Source of the DNA: Cryptomeria japonica
Lineage: Eukaryota > Streptophyta > Pinopsida > Cupressales > Cupressaceae
Direction: 5' to 3'
DNA length: 64,000 nucleotides
NCBI RefSeq assembly: GCF_030272615.1
Contig: NC_081414.1
Span: 814,160,569 to 814,224,568, forward strand
In this document: in pieces, positions 34,231 through 46,399 of the stretch
How the letters are laid out: every line of letters starts with the position of its first letter
How positions within the stretch are numbered: the first letter of the stretch is position 1
Notes under the pieces: model-generated
What the model was told of the DNA's origin: nothing
Database searches by the model: none
What the model saw: the letters and a program-made list of their open reading frames with translations, nothing else
Made by a program: the position numbers and the translations under genes

Positions 34231-35408
34231 GGACATCTTTGTTTACAATAACACACAGCAAAACAATGCCATGCCAGATCGGAATTTATACTTGCATTCT
34301 ACAGGTATGGTTAATGCAGAATTTTGCTCGTTTACCTTTAATGTTCACTGCATTTTAATTTATATTTAAAAAAAATATCTTCATTTTTATTCATTCATTT
34401 GCCCATTATCCAATCCATATCCTTGATGAAATACTTTTTATTCGCTTAGACTGAGTTACCAGAGGAAAATGCAGGCCCTAATTGGGGTACCCAAGTGAGG
34501 AATGTGGCTTTAAACCAATGTTCGGAGCCCATGATGGGTAAAGTTTATCTGATCATGGTTGATTGAGGACTGTTGTTAGCTTAGTGGCGTATCCATTTGG
34601 GTGTATTCTTCCCCGTTAGAAGGTTGCGAGAGGTGTAGACGGTTGGGTTTCATGTGAATTAAAATGATGACAAGGGGAAGCATTATAGGGGTAACTCTTT
34701 TTACCAATTAAATAAGAAATATACGTGTTATATATTAGTTATAGGGAATTCTAATACGTAGATGTTTTGGTGAATCTAATAACTTTATGTGCATTTTATA
34801 TGAAATTAGAGACAAGTTTGCAGGCAATTTTGGTAATTGGCAAACTTAAGTTCAATTTTTTTGGGGTTAAAGATCAGAAAAATCCTAAAAAATATTCAAG
34901 AGAAAATGCTCTCGGCCAATCCAAAAGGGGATATAATTTGATGAAGTTTGTAAACGAATTACTAGATAGGGGGTGGATAATTGCCTGTGGTAAAGGGATT
35001 TTCTTTTGTTATTGCTTTAAAAAGTTTATTTTCTACGGTACTGGTTCTTACTAGAGTGATGGCAGTGATGATAGTTACTGCCTTGTATGGTGTATCATAT
35101 GAATTTTTCAACGATTATGTTAAGTACAAGTTAGTTGATCTATGCTAGAGCAGCGAATATTGAAAAGCTATGATCATTCCAAACCCCTGTAGTAGAGGGG
35201 TATGACTTTCCTTTTTCTTTTGTTTTCGAAGATGGTTTAGCATTTACACCTACTGTCACATCAAATGAATGTAGAATGCACGATGTAACTAAGAGTACTT
35301 TTTGGCTTAGGAGCTATTCATTAAAGGGCTTATTCCGTCAAAATTGTTCTGGGACTTGCATCCATTTTCATCTAGTGTGGGCCACATTGACATGGTAAGC
35401 ATTCTCAG

Positions 35409-35465
35409 TAGGGCTTGAACCATGATAATTATCCCAAATGCTCTGCCTTATGACCAAGCTCTGGC
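35409..35465 (-). ncRNA. Second tRNA-like sequence (SINE head or decayed tRNA)
   Basis: The minus strand reads AGAGCTTGGTCATAAGGCAG, AGCATTTGGGATAATTATCA, then TGGTTCAAGCCCTAC. GTTCAAGCC is a good B box. The GCTTGGTCATAAGGCAGAGC part resembles a D-arm and A-box region. The fold is not complete enough for a functional tRNA. Confidence 0.5.
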
Positions 35466-36702
35466 TTGCTAGACTCATATAATACTCATGTTCATGGAGT
35501 GGTCCACTTTAGCTAATAATGAATTGAATTAGTTACTAAGGTTGCAAAGATCTTAAGCCATTGTTACGATCCTATATCTTGGAATCTGATAATAAACAGA
35601 AGAATTGGTAAAGATTGATATATCCGAAATACAAATGTGTAATCTTCTTTTTTATCTATTACACAAATATCTGAACTTTGAAATTTCAAGATATAAACAA
35701 CAAATATCAAATACTCAAATAGAATCAAATTTATATGATTCAAATTAACATTTCTAGGTAGTACATGAACTGATAAGATGCTTTCCTAAGACGGTATGTG
35801 TAGCAACTCAAGCTTAATCCAAGAGCAGTATGGGAGCCGCACTTAACAAAAATGGCCCTTTCACAAGCTCCTGTACAGTAATACTCCTCAACAAATAACA
35901 CATTTGCATTTCAGAATTAAAGATATTTTATAGCTTCTACAGGATTAAGGCCTTAGTGTAGCTGACCTAGATTTGTGTTTTCACCTGTAGGGTCAGTTTA
36001 TTGTAACTAAATATTTGTGGTTATCACTTATGTGTAACTGACTGCATCTGGGCATAACTAGCACAGCGTTGCATGACTTATTTCTTCATCTGCATACCTT
36101 TCAATTTATTTCTGTAAAGATGATAAATTCTAGCAGTATTGTATAGGAGTATTAATATTTAACACAAGGGCACCTCCCTTGGTTTTTATAACAGCCCCCT
36201 TTGCTTGAATTTATTTGTCATATAAGCAATTAAAGAGCTGTACCATGGTAGTATTAGTTGGGATTGGGATTGACTCTGCTCAGGAAAAACTTGGGAAAAT
36301 ATCAGAAAATTGAAAAACACTGAAAAATTCATAACAGTAGGGAAAAGGATTGTTTCCGTTATTTCAAGTGAAATAAAGGAAAATGAATAGTTTTTTTTGT
36401 TACTCAAGCAAAATAAATAAACAAAATGCTGCTTTTCCATTCAGAAAGTGCCTGCCACCAAGCCTAAATTAAGGCCTTTGAGGCCACACAGACCTTCATG
36501 GTGCATACCATTTTTCATAATTTTACTGCTTGTAACCAAGCTCCAAATCCTTCATAAAATGTAGGCATTGAGAGTCGGGAGGCCATAAAGCTGTAATTAG
36601 GCCTTAACAGAATGGGAATTGAAGGGAAATTCACTCAAGAATGAGAGCCCTTGAGTATACTGTAATTGATCAAATATTTGGCTACTTCATCAAAATCCTC
36701 AG

Positions 36703-37196
36703 ATGAAGCAATTTTCAGAACAGATTAAGGAACTCAACAAGAACTTGAGCATCTTTTCAGAATCCTCCATTGGGACGGGAATGGCACTGCAATTAGAATC
36801 CTCCGTTGAGATGGGATTAGCACTGCAATTAGAAGGCATGGGTTTTCAGACTCTGGTAATCTCATTTTTTTTAATTGTTCACATAATTCTTAGTATTCAA
36901 GTCATATATACAATATTTAGAACCTCAATTCCAGGCTAAGCTATCTCTCAACTAAGAACAGGCCGCTCCGTCATAGGGTTCTGGAAAAATGGCTAGATGA
37001 TAAAAACCAAACTCGCATTGAAAGAGGTAAAAGGGGGAAAAAGGCTCGCACAAAGTTTGCATCCTTAAATGAGGACTCTCGCTTTTGGGCTCGTGTAGAA
37101 GAAGCCCTGAAAACCCTTCAACAGCAAGTCATGACAGAAAGCCCTGATAACGTCACGCAACCACTAAAACAATACAAAAGTGTCCATTTGCTTTAA
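36703..37196 (+). pseudogene. Orphan exon(s) of an unidentified gene
   Basis: 36935-37196 is a clean open frame behind an acceptor (AACCTCAATTCCAG at 36921-36934). It reads LSYLSTKNRPLRHRVLEKWL, then DDKNQTRIERGKRGKKART, then ARVEEALKTLQQQVMTES, ending in TAA: a basic, helical C-terminus. An upstream frame (36703 to about 36861) reads MKQFSEQIKELNKNLSIFSE with a GMALQLESSVEMGLALQLEG internal duplication and a donor after CAGACTCTG. Its phase does not match the next exon, so the pair may not join as drawn. I do not recognise the protein. The preservation suggests recent capture or a truly transcribed gene end. Confidence 0.45.
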
Positions 37197-37530
37197 AAGT
37201 GAAGAAAACATCCACAAAGAGATTTAATATACAGGGCACTAAAAAGAATTTGATGATGCCCAACGGAGGATACAAATCGGGAAACGGGATTTGGGTATCC
37301 TTAATGAACAGAACTTTTCTACCCAAAATACAAAACGGGGAACAGAAATCAGGGACCGGAATTTTCTCATTTTTAATGACCAGAGCTGTTCTTAGTTCTT
37401 ACCCAAGACCAGGGTAAATAGCAAATTTGTAACCCTAGCCAAAGATTTTTGGCAAGTAAATAGCAAGAAGAATGCATAAAACGAGACAAAAATAAACATC
37501 AAGAAATTTGTAACCCTAGCCAAAGCTTTT

Positions 37531-38173
37531 TGCCAGGTAAATAGCCTTATGTAGAGGAAAATGACAGGTAAAGATGAAAAAGATTGCACAAATGTTCGAA
37601 TTCAAACATGGGTCCTTGCCCCGTAAGATCTATAAAGACCTTACCTGCTCGAAAGGGTTGCAAACCATTTCATTTCTTGTGTCAACAGACACAGTTGCAA
37701 ACTGTAGGGATCCATACCACCATACGAGCCATGCCGCCGACATTGTATGTGGAATGCCGAGGAGAAAGCTGCAAAACATAAAATACAGTCAAAATTAAAA
37801 AGCAAAGAAGGATATCATGTAAAAAACAGTCAAAATGACATACGGTTGTAAAATGACATACCACGTCTCTGAATGCCATGCCCTGGTCGCTCTGGTTGCC
37901 ACGTCTATGGATGCCCTGGCGTGGTCGTTCTGGTTGCCACGTCTATGTTCATGGTAGCTCCTGTGGTGGCAGAAGATGCAGCGTTTGGGGAAGGCTGTGG
38001 AGGATAGAAAAGATTAGGGTTGAGTAGGTATTAGGTTAGTTTTATTTAGGTTTTAGTTTTTATTCATTCACTTATTTAATAGAAAATGTTTGCCTATTCC
38101 ATGAGTAAAAAATGGATATGATTTAATTTTATTTAATTATTAATAACATGATGTACAACTATATAATGTTAAT
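37531..38173 (+). repeat. Long direct repeat, copy 2
   Basis: This is the partner of 33554-34230. It continues without a break into the unique outer part of the right inverted arm (to 38282), so copy 1 appears to be the derived, shortened one. Confidence 0.93.
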
Positions 38174-38334
38174 TGTTTTCATATGTGTTAGGGGGTGAAT
38201 TTTTTAGGTGACAATATGTTCAACTATTAGGCTAAAGGTAACTAAAGACTGGGTGTGCTAATTCACTATGATCGGTAGGGGGTTCAAAAATGGTCATTTT
38301 GAACACTTTTTATAAATGCGTTTAAAAAACATAT

Positions 38335-38486
38335 CAAAAATGATGATGACGACCCGAAACCTTAGTTATAAGTAGTTAACTCGTCATAGAAGGTGCTATA
38401 AAAAATTTAGACGTTTTCAACATTGTTATGTCGACTTTTGAAAAGCGCAAAGTTAGGGTGCACGACTACTGGGTCCTTTCCCCTAC
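38335..38486 (-). mobile_element. Half of a MITE related to 39027-39337
   Basis: It ends ACTGGGTCCTTTCCCCTA. The reverse complement matches the left half of the 39027-39337 element, including GTGCACCCTAAC and AACTAAGGTTTC. The other half is missing, probably lost at the arm junction near 38283. Confidence 0.7.
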
Positions 38487-39026
38487 ATTGTGTGAAGAGT
38501 TAAAAAGGTGTAAATTAATTTTACTAGGAAGATGCACAGTAGCTCCACAAAGCCGTCACCTTGTAAATGTACGATCACATTGAATTCTCCGAAAATAGCA
38601 ATTTTTAGGTTGATGAAAGTCCTTTATAATCTTGGAAGCAGACAAAAGTACATTCAAAAAAAGGCGGCGAGAAACTATCCAATAAATTCAGCTGCTCCTT
38701 GTTCTTTCATCTATTCATATGCTAAAATAATGTTTTTTAAAGCAATCATATCGTATAATCTTTTAACCGAGATTTTATATTTAAGTAATAATTTACAGAT
38801 TAAAAATTCAAATCAAATTCTTTTACGTCACTAAATTTAATCATATTAAATTCGTTGGAACTCTTATGGCCTCTGACATGATGTGTACAATGAATACAAA
38901 AATCATTTAACTTTTCACATCAAAATCATTTACAAAATCTAAAATTATTATTACTTTCTATTCCATTAACAAAATCTAGGTCAGTGCCCTTTCTCACTGC
39001 AAAAAAAACAATCTGCTCAATTTTAA

Positions 39027-39337
39027 CTAGGGGAGAGGACCTAGTAGTTGTGCACCCTAACTTCACACTTCTCAAAATCCTACATGGAAATTTCAAATCA
39101 CTCTGAATTTTTTACAGCAGCTTACTTGGCAAGTCCCCTGCTTACAACTAAGGTTTCAGGGCCACATCATCAAATACGATGCCACATCAGCATGCTTTTT
39201 GACAAGGTGTCCAAAACAACCAAAAAAAGTGAAACCAATAGGTGTGCAAAATGGCCCCAATATTTTTCACAATAAATGGTATATTTCATTCAATTATTGG
39301 TACTTATCATACAACTACTACTAGATCCTTTCCCCTA
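39027..39337. mobile_element. MITE with about 22-25 bp terminal inverted repeats
   Basis: The left end AGGGGAGAGGACCTAGTAGT and the right end ACTAGATCCTTTCCCCT are inverted copies. Length is about 310 bp and there is no coding capacity. Relatives lie at 38335-38486 (half) and 25181-25206 (one end), so the family is repeated in this genome. Confidence 0.8.
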
Positions 39338-39599
39338 TTCTCCAAAATTGTTTTAAATCATGAAAGCAAGAATTTGATAGTTTCGTCATTTTAAATGTAA
39401 AAATCTCTATAATAAAAATTAAAGTCATTTAATTTAACATACATTTGATCATCATGTCAATAAAAAAAAATTATTATAAGATTTTATAATTTTTACATGT
39501 AAAGCTATTTTGTTTTCAAAGAAAAAGAAATAAAGCATTTAATTCTCTTTATATTATTATTAAATTATATAATTTTTAAATACACAATTTTTTTGTTTT

Positions 39600-39977
39600 C
39601 AAAAGAAAAAGAAAAAAATCTAAAAAAAAAAACAGATAAAAAATGAATAGTTTTTAATTTTTTTTTGGAGCTTTAAAAGTTAAGTTTGTAAATTTTTATT
39701 TTTTCCAACTTTAAAAGTTAAGTTTCTATATATAAAAGATAAGTGTCTATTTAACTGCACAGTTAGATCATTGCTAAACTTGTATCTTTTAAAAAAGAAA
39801 AAGAAAAAATTCTAAAAAAAAAAACAGATAAAAAATGAATAGTTTTTAAATTTTTTTTGGAGCTTTAAAAGTTAAGTTTCTAAACTTTTATTTTTTCCAA
39901 CTTAAAAAGTTAAGTTAAGATAAGTGTCTATTTAACTGCACAGTTAGATCATTGCTAAACTTGTATCTTTTAAAAAA
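39600..39977. repeat. Tandem duplication, unit about 189 bp
   Basis: The unit AACAGATAAAAAATGAATAG ... GGAGCTTTAAAAGTTAAGTT ... AACTGCACAGTTAGATCATT occurs twice (from 39600 and from about 39790) with small indels. It is AT-rich and non-coding. Confidence 0.9.
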
Positions 39978-40359
39978 GCATGTAGGGTGGCCATTATTCT
40001 ATGAAATTTTGTTTTAAAAAACTTGTTGAATATTTCTATTGTCTTTTTTATTGTAATTACATGTTACAAGTTTGCCTTTGTTTATGTATAGTTGCACTCT
40101 AATTTTTAATTAGGTCTTGTTATATGCATGATTATGCACAAATTGTGAAAATTATGATTTTGTAGATGTAATTGATAGTAATCTTGACTTTGTAGATACA
40201 ATTGATGATAATGTTGATTTTATAAATGTTATTGATAATGATCACTTTCATCTTCAATCAACATATCAACAACGTCTATAGACAACAAGGAATACAACTT
40301 TTTGCACAAGTAGAATATAAAAAATACAATTTTTTTTGGGTAAATTTATGTTAAAATAT

Positions 40360-41340
40360 CATCATCCATTCTTGAAAAAATTGAAATTATTTTAATTGGA
40401 AAGCTATTATCCTTATACCAATGCTCAAAAATAATTAAAGGTTTTCAATTCTCAATTCCATTATGTTTTCAAAATTTATTTACTTAAAAGAATTTTTTTT
40501 TTCATGTTTATAAATATCAATATAATATCAAAATTATTATTAAAATATATATTTGTTTCTTTTTCAATTATCAATTCTAGGATGTTTAAATAATTTAATT
40601 ATTTAAAATGAATTGAGATTATATAAGAAATATATTTTTATATTTATAAGTATGAACATAGTAATAAAATTATTATTGTGAACAAATCTATGAAAGATTT
40701 CTTTCCTAGTTATATAAAAAAAATTAATGAATGAGAATAAAGATGTTTTTATATTTTCAATTCTATGATGTTTCTAAAATATTATTACTGAAATAAATTA
40801 AAATATCTTTTTCATATTTATAAATATCAATGTAGTAACAAAATTGTTATTTTCTTTAAATATCTATTTGTTGTCTTTACATTCAATTCTCAATACCATA
40901 ATAATTTTATAATTTAACTACTTAAAATAAATTAAGATTATAAACGGAGTTAAACATTAAACCTAAATCAAATTGACCTCTACAACACTAAAATAAAATA
41001 AACCTTAACCATAAACTAAATTGAACTTTATGAATAAATAAAAATAATAATTAATAAGAATAAATATTTTTCTATACTTTTAATTCTATGATATTCCTAA
41101 AATTTAAGTACTTAATGAGTTAAGATTATGTCAAAAGTTTTTTGTTTTTTTTGTTTTGTTTGTTTGTTTGTTTGTTTTTCTTTTTTTTTTCTTTTCGGAT
41201 TTATAAATATCACTATAGTAACAAAATTGTTATTTTTTTATATATTTATTACTTGCCTTTACATTCAATTCTCAATTCCATGATGTTTCTATAATTTAAT
41301 TACTAAAAATAAAATAAGATTATATTAGAATTATTTTTCC
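40360..41340. repeat. Degenerate AT-rich tandem repeat, about six units
   Basis: The phrase TTCAATTCTCAATTCCATGA or a close variant recurs near 40448, 40567, 40759, 40883, 41079 and 41263. Each is followed by AAATAAATTAAGATTATAT-like and TATTTATAAATATCAATATA-like text. Units are roughly 120-200 bp and strongly diverged. Confidence 0.7.
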
Positions 41341-42559
41341 ATATCTATAAATAAGAATATAGTAAGGAAATTATTATTTTTAAATATTTTATAAAAGATT
41401 TCTTTCTTCTTATTATATAATCTTTTATAAGTTCCCTAAAGTGAACCAATATAATTAGCAAATAAAGTGGGCAAACATATCTATATCTTTCTATGAACAA
41501 TAAAAATAATTCAATACAAAGGCTTGACATGTGATGAAGGATGGTAAAATTTCTTGATCTTCACATATACATAATATAGTCTATCATTTAAAAAAATGGA
41601 TCTTGAAAATTCTAGAAATATTGATTCATAAATTATCATGTAATTGTTGATGTGTGTTTTGACACACCCACCAATAGCCAGGTAGTTTATGCAAACACTC
41701 ACCACCTTTCCTGAAAAGTAACGAGTTTGGAAGAACTCACTACCCCAAGGTCTCTGTAGTCAGGTCTCGACGGTGATGGATAGCTCAATGATTGATGTGG
41801 TTATACCTGTAAAGGGGCCTGCTGGTTAGAGCTAAATCTCGCTGGTTAACGGACAATTTCACTTCCTCTTTTTTTTGTATTTTATGATTTAAGATTTCTC
41901 TGGGGAAATAAAATGCAAAGCGTAAGGGAAACAAGAAAATAATAATAAAGATCAATACAATGACAACTTAATAAACTATTCAATTAGTTCCCTGTAATTC
42001 GAGCAATTATCAAATATTATCCAAGTTAGCATTCAACAACGGACTTCCATAAAACCTGCAAAATCATCAATTTCACAAATTTGTGGACATAAAATCATCA
42101 GCAATATGGCCTATCACAGTAATTCTCATACACCAATGACATGCGTAATATGGTTCATAACATGATAGACAAAAAGATTACCACGTTTCTGACTCAAAAT
42201 AATAGACGTTACCGGATTACACGGAACAATTTGGTAGAATATAAATGTAGATCAGGCAATCTACAAGCTGCTTTTCATATTAATCTCCATGAATGTATAA
42301 CAAAAATAACTCAAATTTCTTAACAGTCTGTGAAAATACTCTAAAATCTCTAAGTAGGCCACAAATCATCAATTTGGGACCCTTACAAATGAATCCAACT
42401 TCTCAATTTACAAAAGCTCTTCACCCTATTATTTAGGAAATAACTTTACCCTAAATTAAGAACTAAAATTAGGAGTCGCAGTTAACTTGCAAGTTTCTGC
42501 TTGGACACTCCACTTAACAACTACAAAACGGATGTTGCACGAGCACTACGAAGACCATG
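41341..42559. other. Intergenic, no gene seen
   Basis: AT-rich at first, then mixed sequence (41650-42560). Nothing with recognisable coding or RNA structure. The right part may be the 3' flank of the minus-strand pseudogene that follows. Confidence 0.5.
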
Positions 42560-45500
42560 CCGGGTGAGGAGCCACGTTTTTGTAATCATGCAGGATTTCT
42601 TTCAAAATTGGGACTTGAGTAGGAGGAGTAGTTTTAAAATCAAGAAAAAGCTTTGCTATCTTTAGCAATTGTGTGCCTAACTTTTTATATCTTGGTAAAA
42701 GCCTTATAATTTTCAATTATGCATGCAATTGCTTGGACTAGCGGATTGGCTACATGCTTAATTCTAAATTTATATTTCTTCAACGCCTCATTTATATTTC
42801 TTCAACGCCTCATCTGCATGTGCTCCTTGTTCCTCTAACTCCTTTACCGTATCTGCCACCTCTTGACACTGAGTAATCACCTGTGTGTATCTATCCATAA
42901 GGGCGGGCATCGAACTAGGCGACAGGTCCTAGGTTTTGTACCTCATATGCATCCCATTGATTCAAAACTTGCTGCTGGTCCATTATTCCAGTATCAGCTA
43001 TTCTGAGGCCAAAAGGCCCTAGTATATTCGTCACAAAATTCTCATATGACAAAATCTACTTGAGGAGAGGGTCCCGAATGTTAGTCATCTCTTTGATATA
43101 CTGTTGATAGATGTCTATTTTCAGCTCCAAAATGTATATGTAGGACTGTAAATTCTCACAACTATCCCCTCCTAAGAGGTCTTCTTTTACTATCAGCTCT
43201 TCTCCTAATCGTAGTATCCTTTTCAAAATTCGGAGCTGTTTATTAAAGGTCTTCTCCTTCCGCTCCCATTGTGTGGAGCATGTTGCCAAAGCTCCACCCG
43301 CTTGTACCGTCTTACGGTATATTTTCATTGTATTTTGTAGAAATAATCTAATCTTGGCCGCGTTTACCTGAGTCCAAGATTTGGCGGCCGCAGCTACTCG
43401 TCTCACCTCCAGTAGTGCCTTTACCTCTCCCTCTGGTAGTGATGAGGTTGAAGGCAGGTCATCCGTTCTACAAGAATTTAGAGGTTTACACATTTCTATC
43501 AGGAGTTGTTTATATTGCCCAAGTTGCGCCTTAAGCTCCATATTTGAGGTATGCTCTTTTTCCACGCGCCCTCTGACAACACTTGTGGCTAGCTCCAAGG
43601 TATCTAGCTCTCCCCACTTGGTTTGCTTACCCAAATTCACCTGAGATATTTGATACTTGGGGGAGACCTATCCTTCGACTTCATGCGGTACTACCACGTC
43701 TGCAATCACTTCACCGGAATCTATTTTTGATAGATGATGGATAGTTTTCAGCCTCTTAACTTTTGGAGGTTCCTCAATGATTACTTATTGTAGAATGACT
43801 TCTAGGAGTTTCGCTTTCCTCTTTTTCTTTCCAAAGGTAAACTCCAACCATTGTGGTATATCCTCATCCTTGTCACCTTGATGTGATACAATATCTGCAG
43901 TTATGATATGGACATTCGTCTGCTCTTCTGCTTCATCTCTCACTTTGGCTTGTTCTTGCCCAGGAATTTGAGGTGAGGAAATTTGGTGGGCTAGATTAGC
44001 TTGGAGAGCTTGTTGCCTGTGTAATTCCCCTAGCTTGCCACTGACTTCTTCATTGAATGTCATTTCTTCATCACTTGGCTCCATTTTGGCTTGCCCGACT
44101 GCTATATCCTTTAGAAGGTCTTCTTGATCTTGGGGGGTTAAGATCAACCTTTCATTCAAAATGTCTTCTGCTTCACCCCCCTCGCCTTCTAGCAGTCGTT
44201 GTTGCTCAAAATCCTCCTCTTCTTGATCGGAGTCAGACTCAATGTTTCTAACTTTTACCTCCTCAGTAGTAGATGTGAAACCTTGCACTCTGGGCCGCCC
44301 TGTAGATACATTGACTAATGGTGGTGCAGGAGTAGTGGTGCTTGAAGCACTTGTTGTACCTGTGGAAGGTGGTTGAGAGGGTACCTTCTCAGTGGCTTCT
44401 AAATTCTCTTCTTGTCCCTGGGTACCCTCCCCTTCGGTGTGGCCTATAGCGGTCCTTGGTGGGAGAAATTTGGCAAGTGGCACCGTGCCTAACCCATCAA
44501 TCACCCCTAGGTCTGCAGCCTTCTTCAATAGTTCAGACTCCCTCATCTTTTCTTGGAGTTTCTTCAATAAGTCCTCAGTACTCTCTTGTGGCTTATCTTC
44601 CTCACCTGGCTCGGTGGAGGTATTTTGCCTTGAGGCTGACCTTGTCTTCCGAGCGTATTGCTTATGGCCTATTGACTGAGGTACCCCTGAGGTGGACTCC
44701 TATTTTGTCCTTGATACGCTAGGCCTTACCCTATGGCTTAACCATTGTTTAGTTCTATTGATGACGGCCTGCGAGACCTTCTCCATATTTATATCTTTGA
44801 TTGCAAACCATTTTACTGGGGAGAGGGGCCTCTTATCTATCCCTAATTCTCTATAGACTGGATCAAGTAAATCTCCATCATCTCTCGGTTCCTTTGGAAG
44901 GTTAGTCTCAATACCAAAATCTCTCACTTGTGGGACAAATAGCCTGCTATAGTTCTTTTCCCTGACTTCGAAGCTATCTTGTAAGTTATCCCAGAAGTCT
45001 TCCAAGCTGGGCCTATGCCCCTCATATGCCTTAGGCATAGCTTGTTTAAGTTTCCCATAGGGATCATAAAACTCCCTAGCATGATCGTATTCCTTCAAGT
45101 TTAGATCTTGAAGCTCTTGTTCTGCCAACTTCGCCACTTGTATCTTGGAACAAGCAAAGTACCCAATAGACACCGAGAAATCGATTCCTGTCTTATGCTT
45201 TGATGACAGTAGTGATTGGAGGACTACGAGCTACCTTACATATTCTAGCAAGATCACCCTATCGTTACAATAATGAGGCAACAACATTGGGTTCCCTATG
45301 AATCCACTAACCCTGATGTAAGTGGATCGTGGGTTTTGGATGAACCAACATGCCCACTCCCGGATGATAGCCATAGCCTCTGGGCTAATACGATATCCTG
45401 CATCCCCTGTCAATTTGATGATTATTGGGAAAACAAAGGCATCATTAACCCTCTTGAAATGCAACTTGGCATTGGCTAGAGTGAGTTGGGAATAATACTC

Positions 45501-46327
45501 CCATATCTTCTTCCTCCTTCCTTCTCCCCTAACTGTCCTTCCACTTGTAGGCCTAGGAATTTTCCAGCTCTGGTAGCTACCTAGATGACATATGATGTGA
45601 AGAAGAATTTTTGTGTGTGGTGCACCTCTTTCATCTACCTACAGATATTATCAGAAAGGATCTGCAACCAATCAAAGTATTGTTTCCCTATCAAAATGGT
45701 GGTCATGAACTAGAAAATCCAGGAATGGAAGTGCTTGCAGTCTAGCTTGCCAAATGCCCTACTGAGCATGATGATTAAATCTCTTTGAGGCTCTTTGAAG
45801 TCCGCCCTTAGGATCTCTGTTGCCTTGAGCCCTGTCTTTCTTTCTTCTTCTAACCAGTTCGCAATCATATGCCTTTTGCTCATTGATGTCTTGTCATTCC
45901 ATGCCTTCAAGGCCTCTTCTTCGGTCAACAGAAATGCTTCCTCTCTAGTTGGAATTCCAAAGACAAAACCAAGCATATCTGGAGACAAGTCTATGACTGT
46001 CTTTCCCTGTGCATCTGTGCATTTTCTAGTTTCTGGATTGTAAAATGGTGCAATGAACATTATGAATTCTGGTGCTTGTACTGACTGTGGGAAAACAGTG
46101 GCTTCAACTAAGCCGGACCTCTTAATTCTTCGGTGGAGGGCCTTCAGAGTAGATTTATCCAATTGAACCCTGATATCTTCAATTTCGATGTGGCCGATTT
46201 TAGTATCGGTAACCCATCTGATTTGATCCTCCAGCTTTGAAACATATACCTGTCCCTGGTAATGATACTTCATGGTGGCCGGGAGTCTATCAATTTCTTT
46301 GCCTCTTTTGCTGGAGGATGAGTCCAT
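42560..46327 (-). pseudogene. Long decayed coding region of unknown family (probably mobile-element encoded)
   Basis: Minus strand from the ATG at 46327. Part 1 (46327-45710) reads SSKRGKEIDRLPATMKYHYQ, PQSVQAPEFIMFIAPFYNPE and LSPDMLGFVFGIPTREEAFL. After in-frame stops and one shift near 45480 a second frame runs from 45464 to 43056, interrupted only by single stops (45231, 44700, 43785 and near 43670). It includes FWDNLQDSFEVREKNYSRLF, a Thr/Pro/Ser-rich acidic section (43785-44567) and a helical section (43056-43640). Coding character continues to about 42580, with a 22-bp duplication at 42780-42815. That is some 1200 codons of what was one protein. The layout (globular N-part, disordered middle, coiled C-part) resembles plant transposon-borne accessory proteins, but I cannot name the family. 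Confidence 0.65.
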
Positions 46328-46399
46328 CTAACCACTTGAACCTAGTGAATCAAAAACACAAATCTTCAGTCCTCAATACTAAACATAAATTTTGATTCA

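Larger units (their letters stand above)
31826..38282. mobile_element. Region bounded by long inverted arms (candidate 6.5-kb TIR element with captured gene fragments)
   Basis: The arm at 31826 to about 32240, starting CCCCCTACCAATCATAG, is the reverse complement of about 37868-38282, which ends CTATGATCGGTAGGGGG. Matches run through AAATAAGTGAATGAATAAAA and CTTATCTTTTCTATCCTCCA to a coding-like GC-rich inner part, with some indels. A third, partial copy in the right-arm orientation lies inside a direct repeat at 33554-34230. Between the arms are a PPR gene fragment, tRNA-like sequences and an orphan exon, but no transposase. Arms of this length suggest a Mutator-like, Pack-type element. No 9-bp target duplication is obvious, so a rearranged cluster of one repeat family is the alternative. 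Confidence 0.5.

Noticed and set aside
35409-35465. Functional tRNA gene
   Set aside because: The acceptor and anticodon arms cannot be closed; only D- and T-arm-like parts remain.
33554-38173. The long direct repeats as LTRs of a 4.6-kb retrotransposon
   Set aside because: The repeats lack TG/CA ends, no gag or pol lies between, and the same sequence also occurs inverted at 31826.
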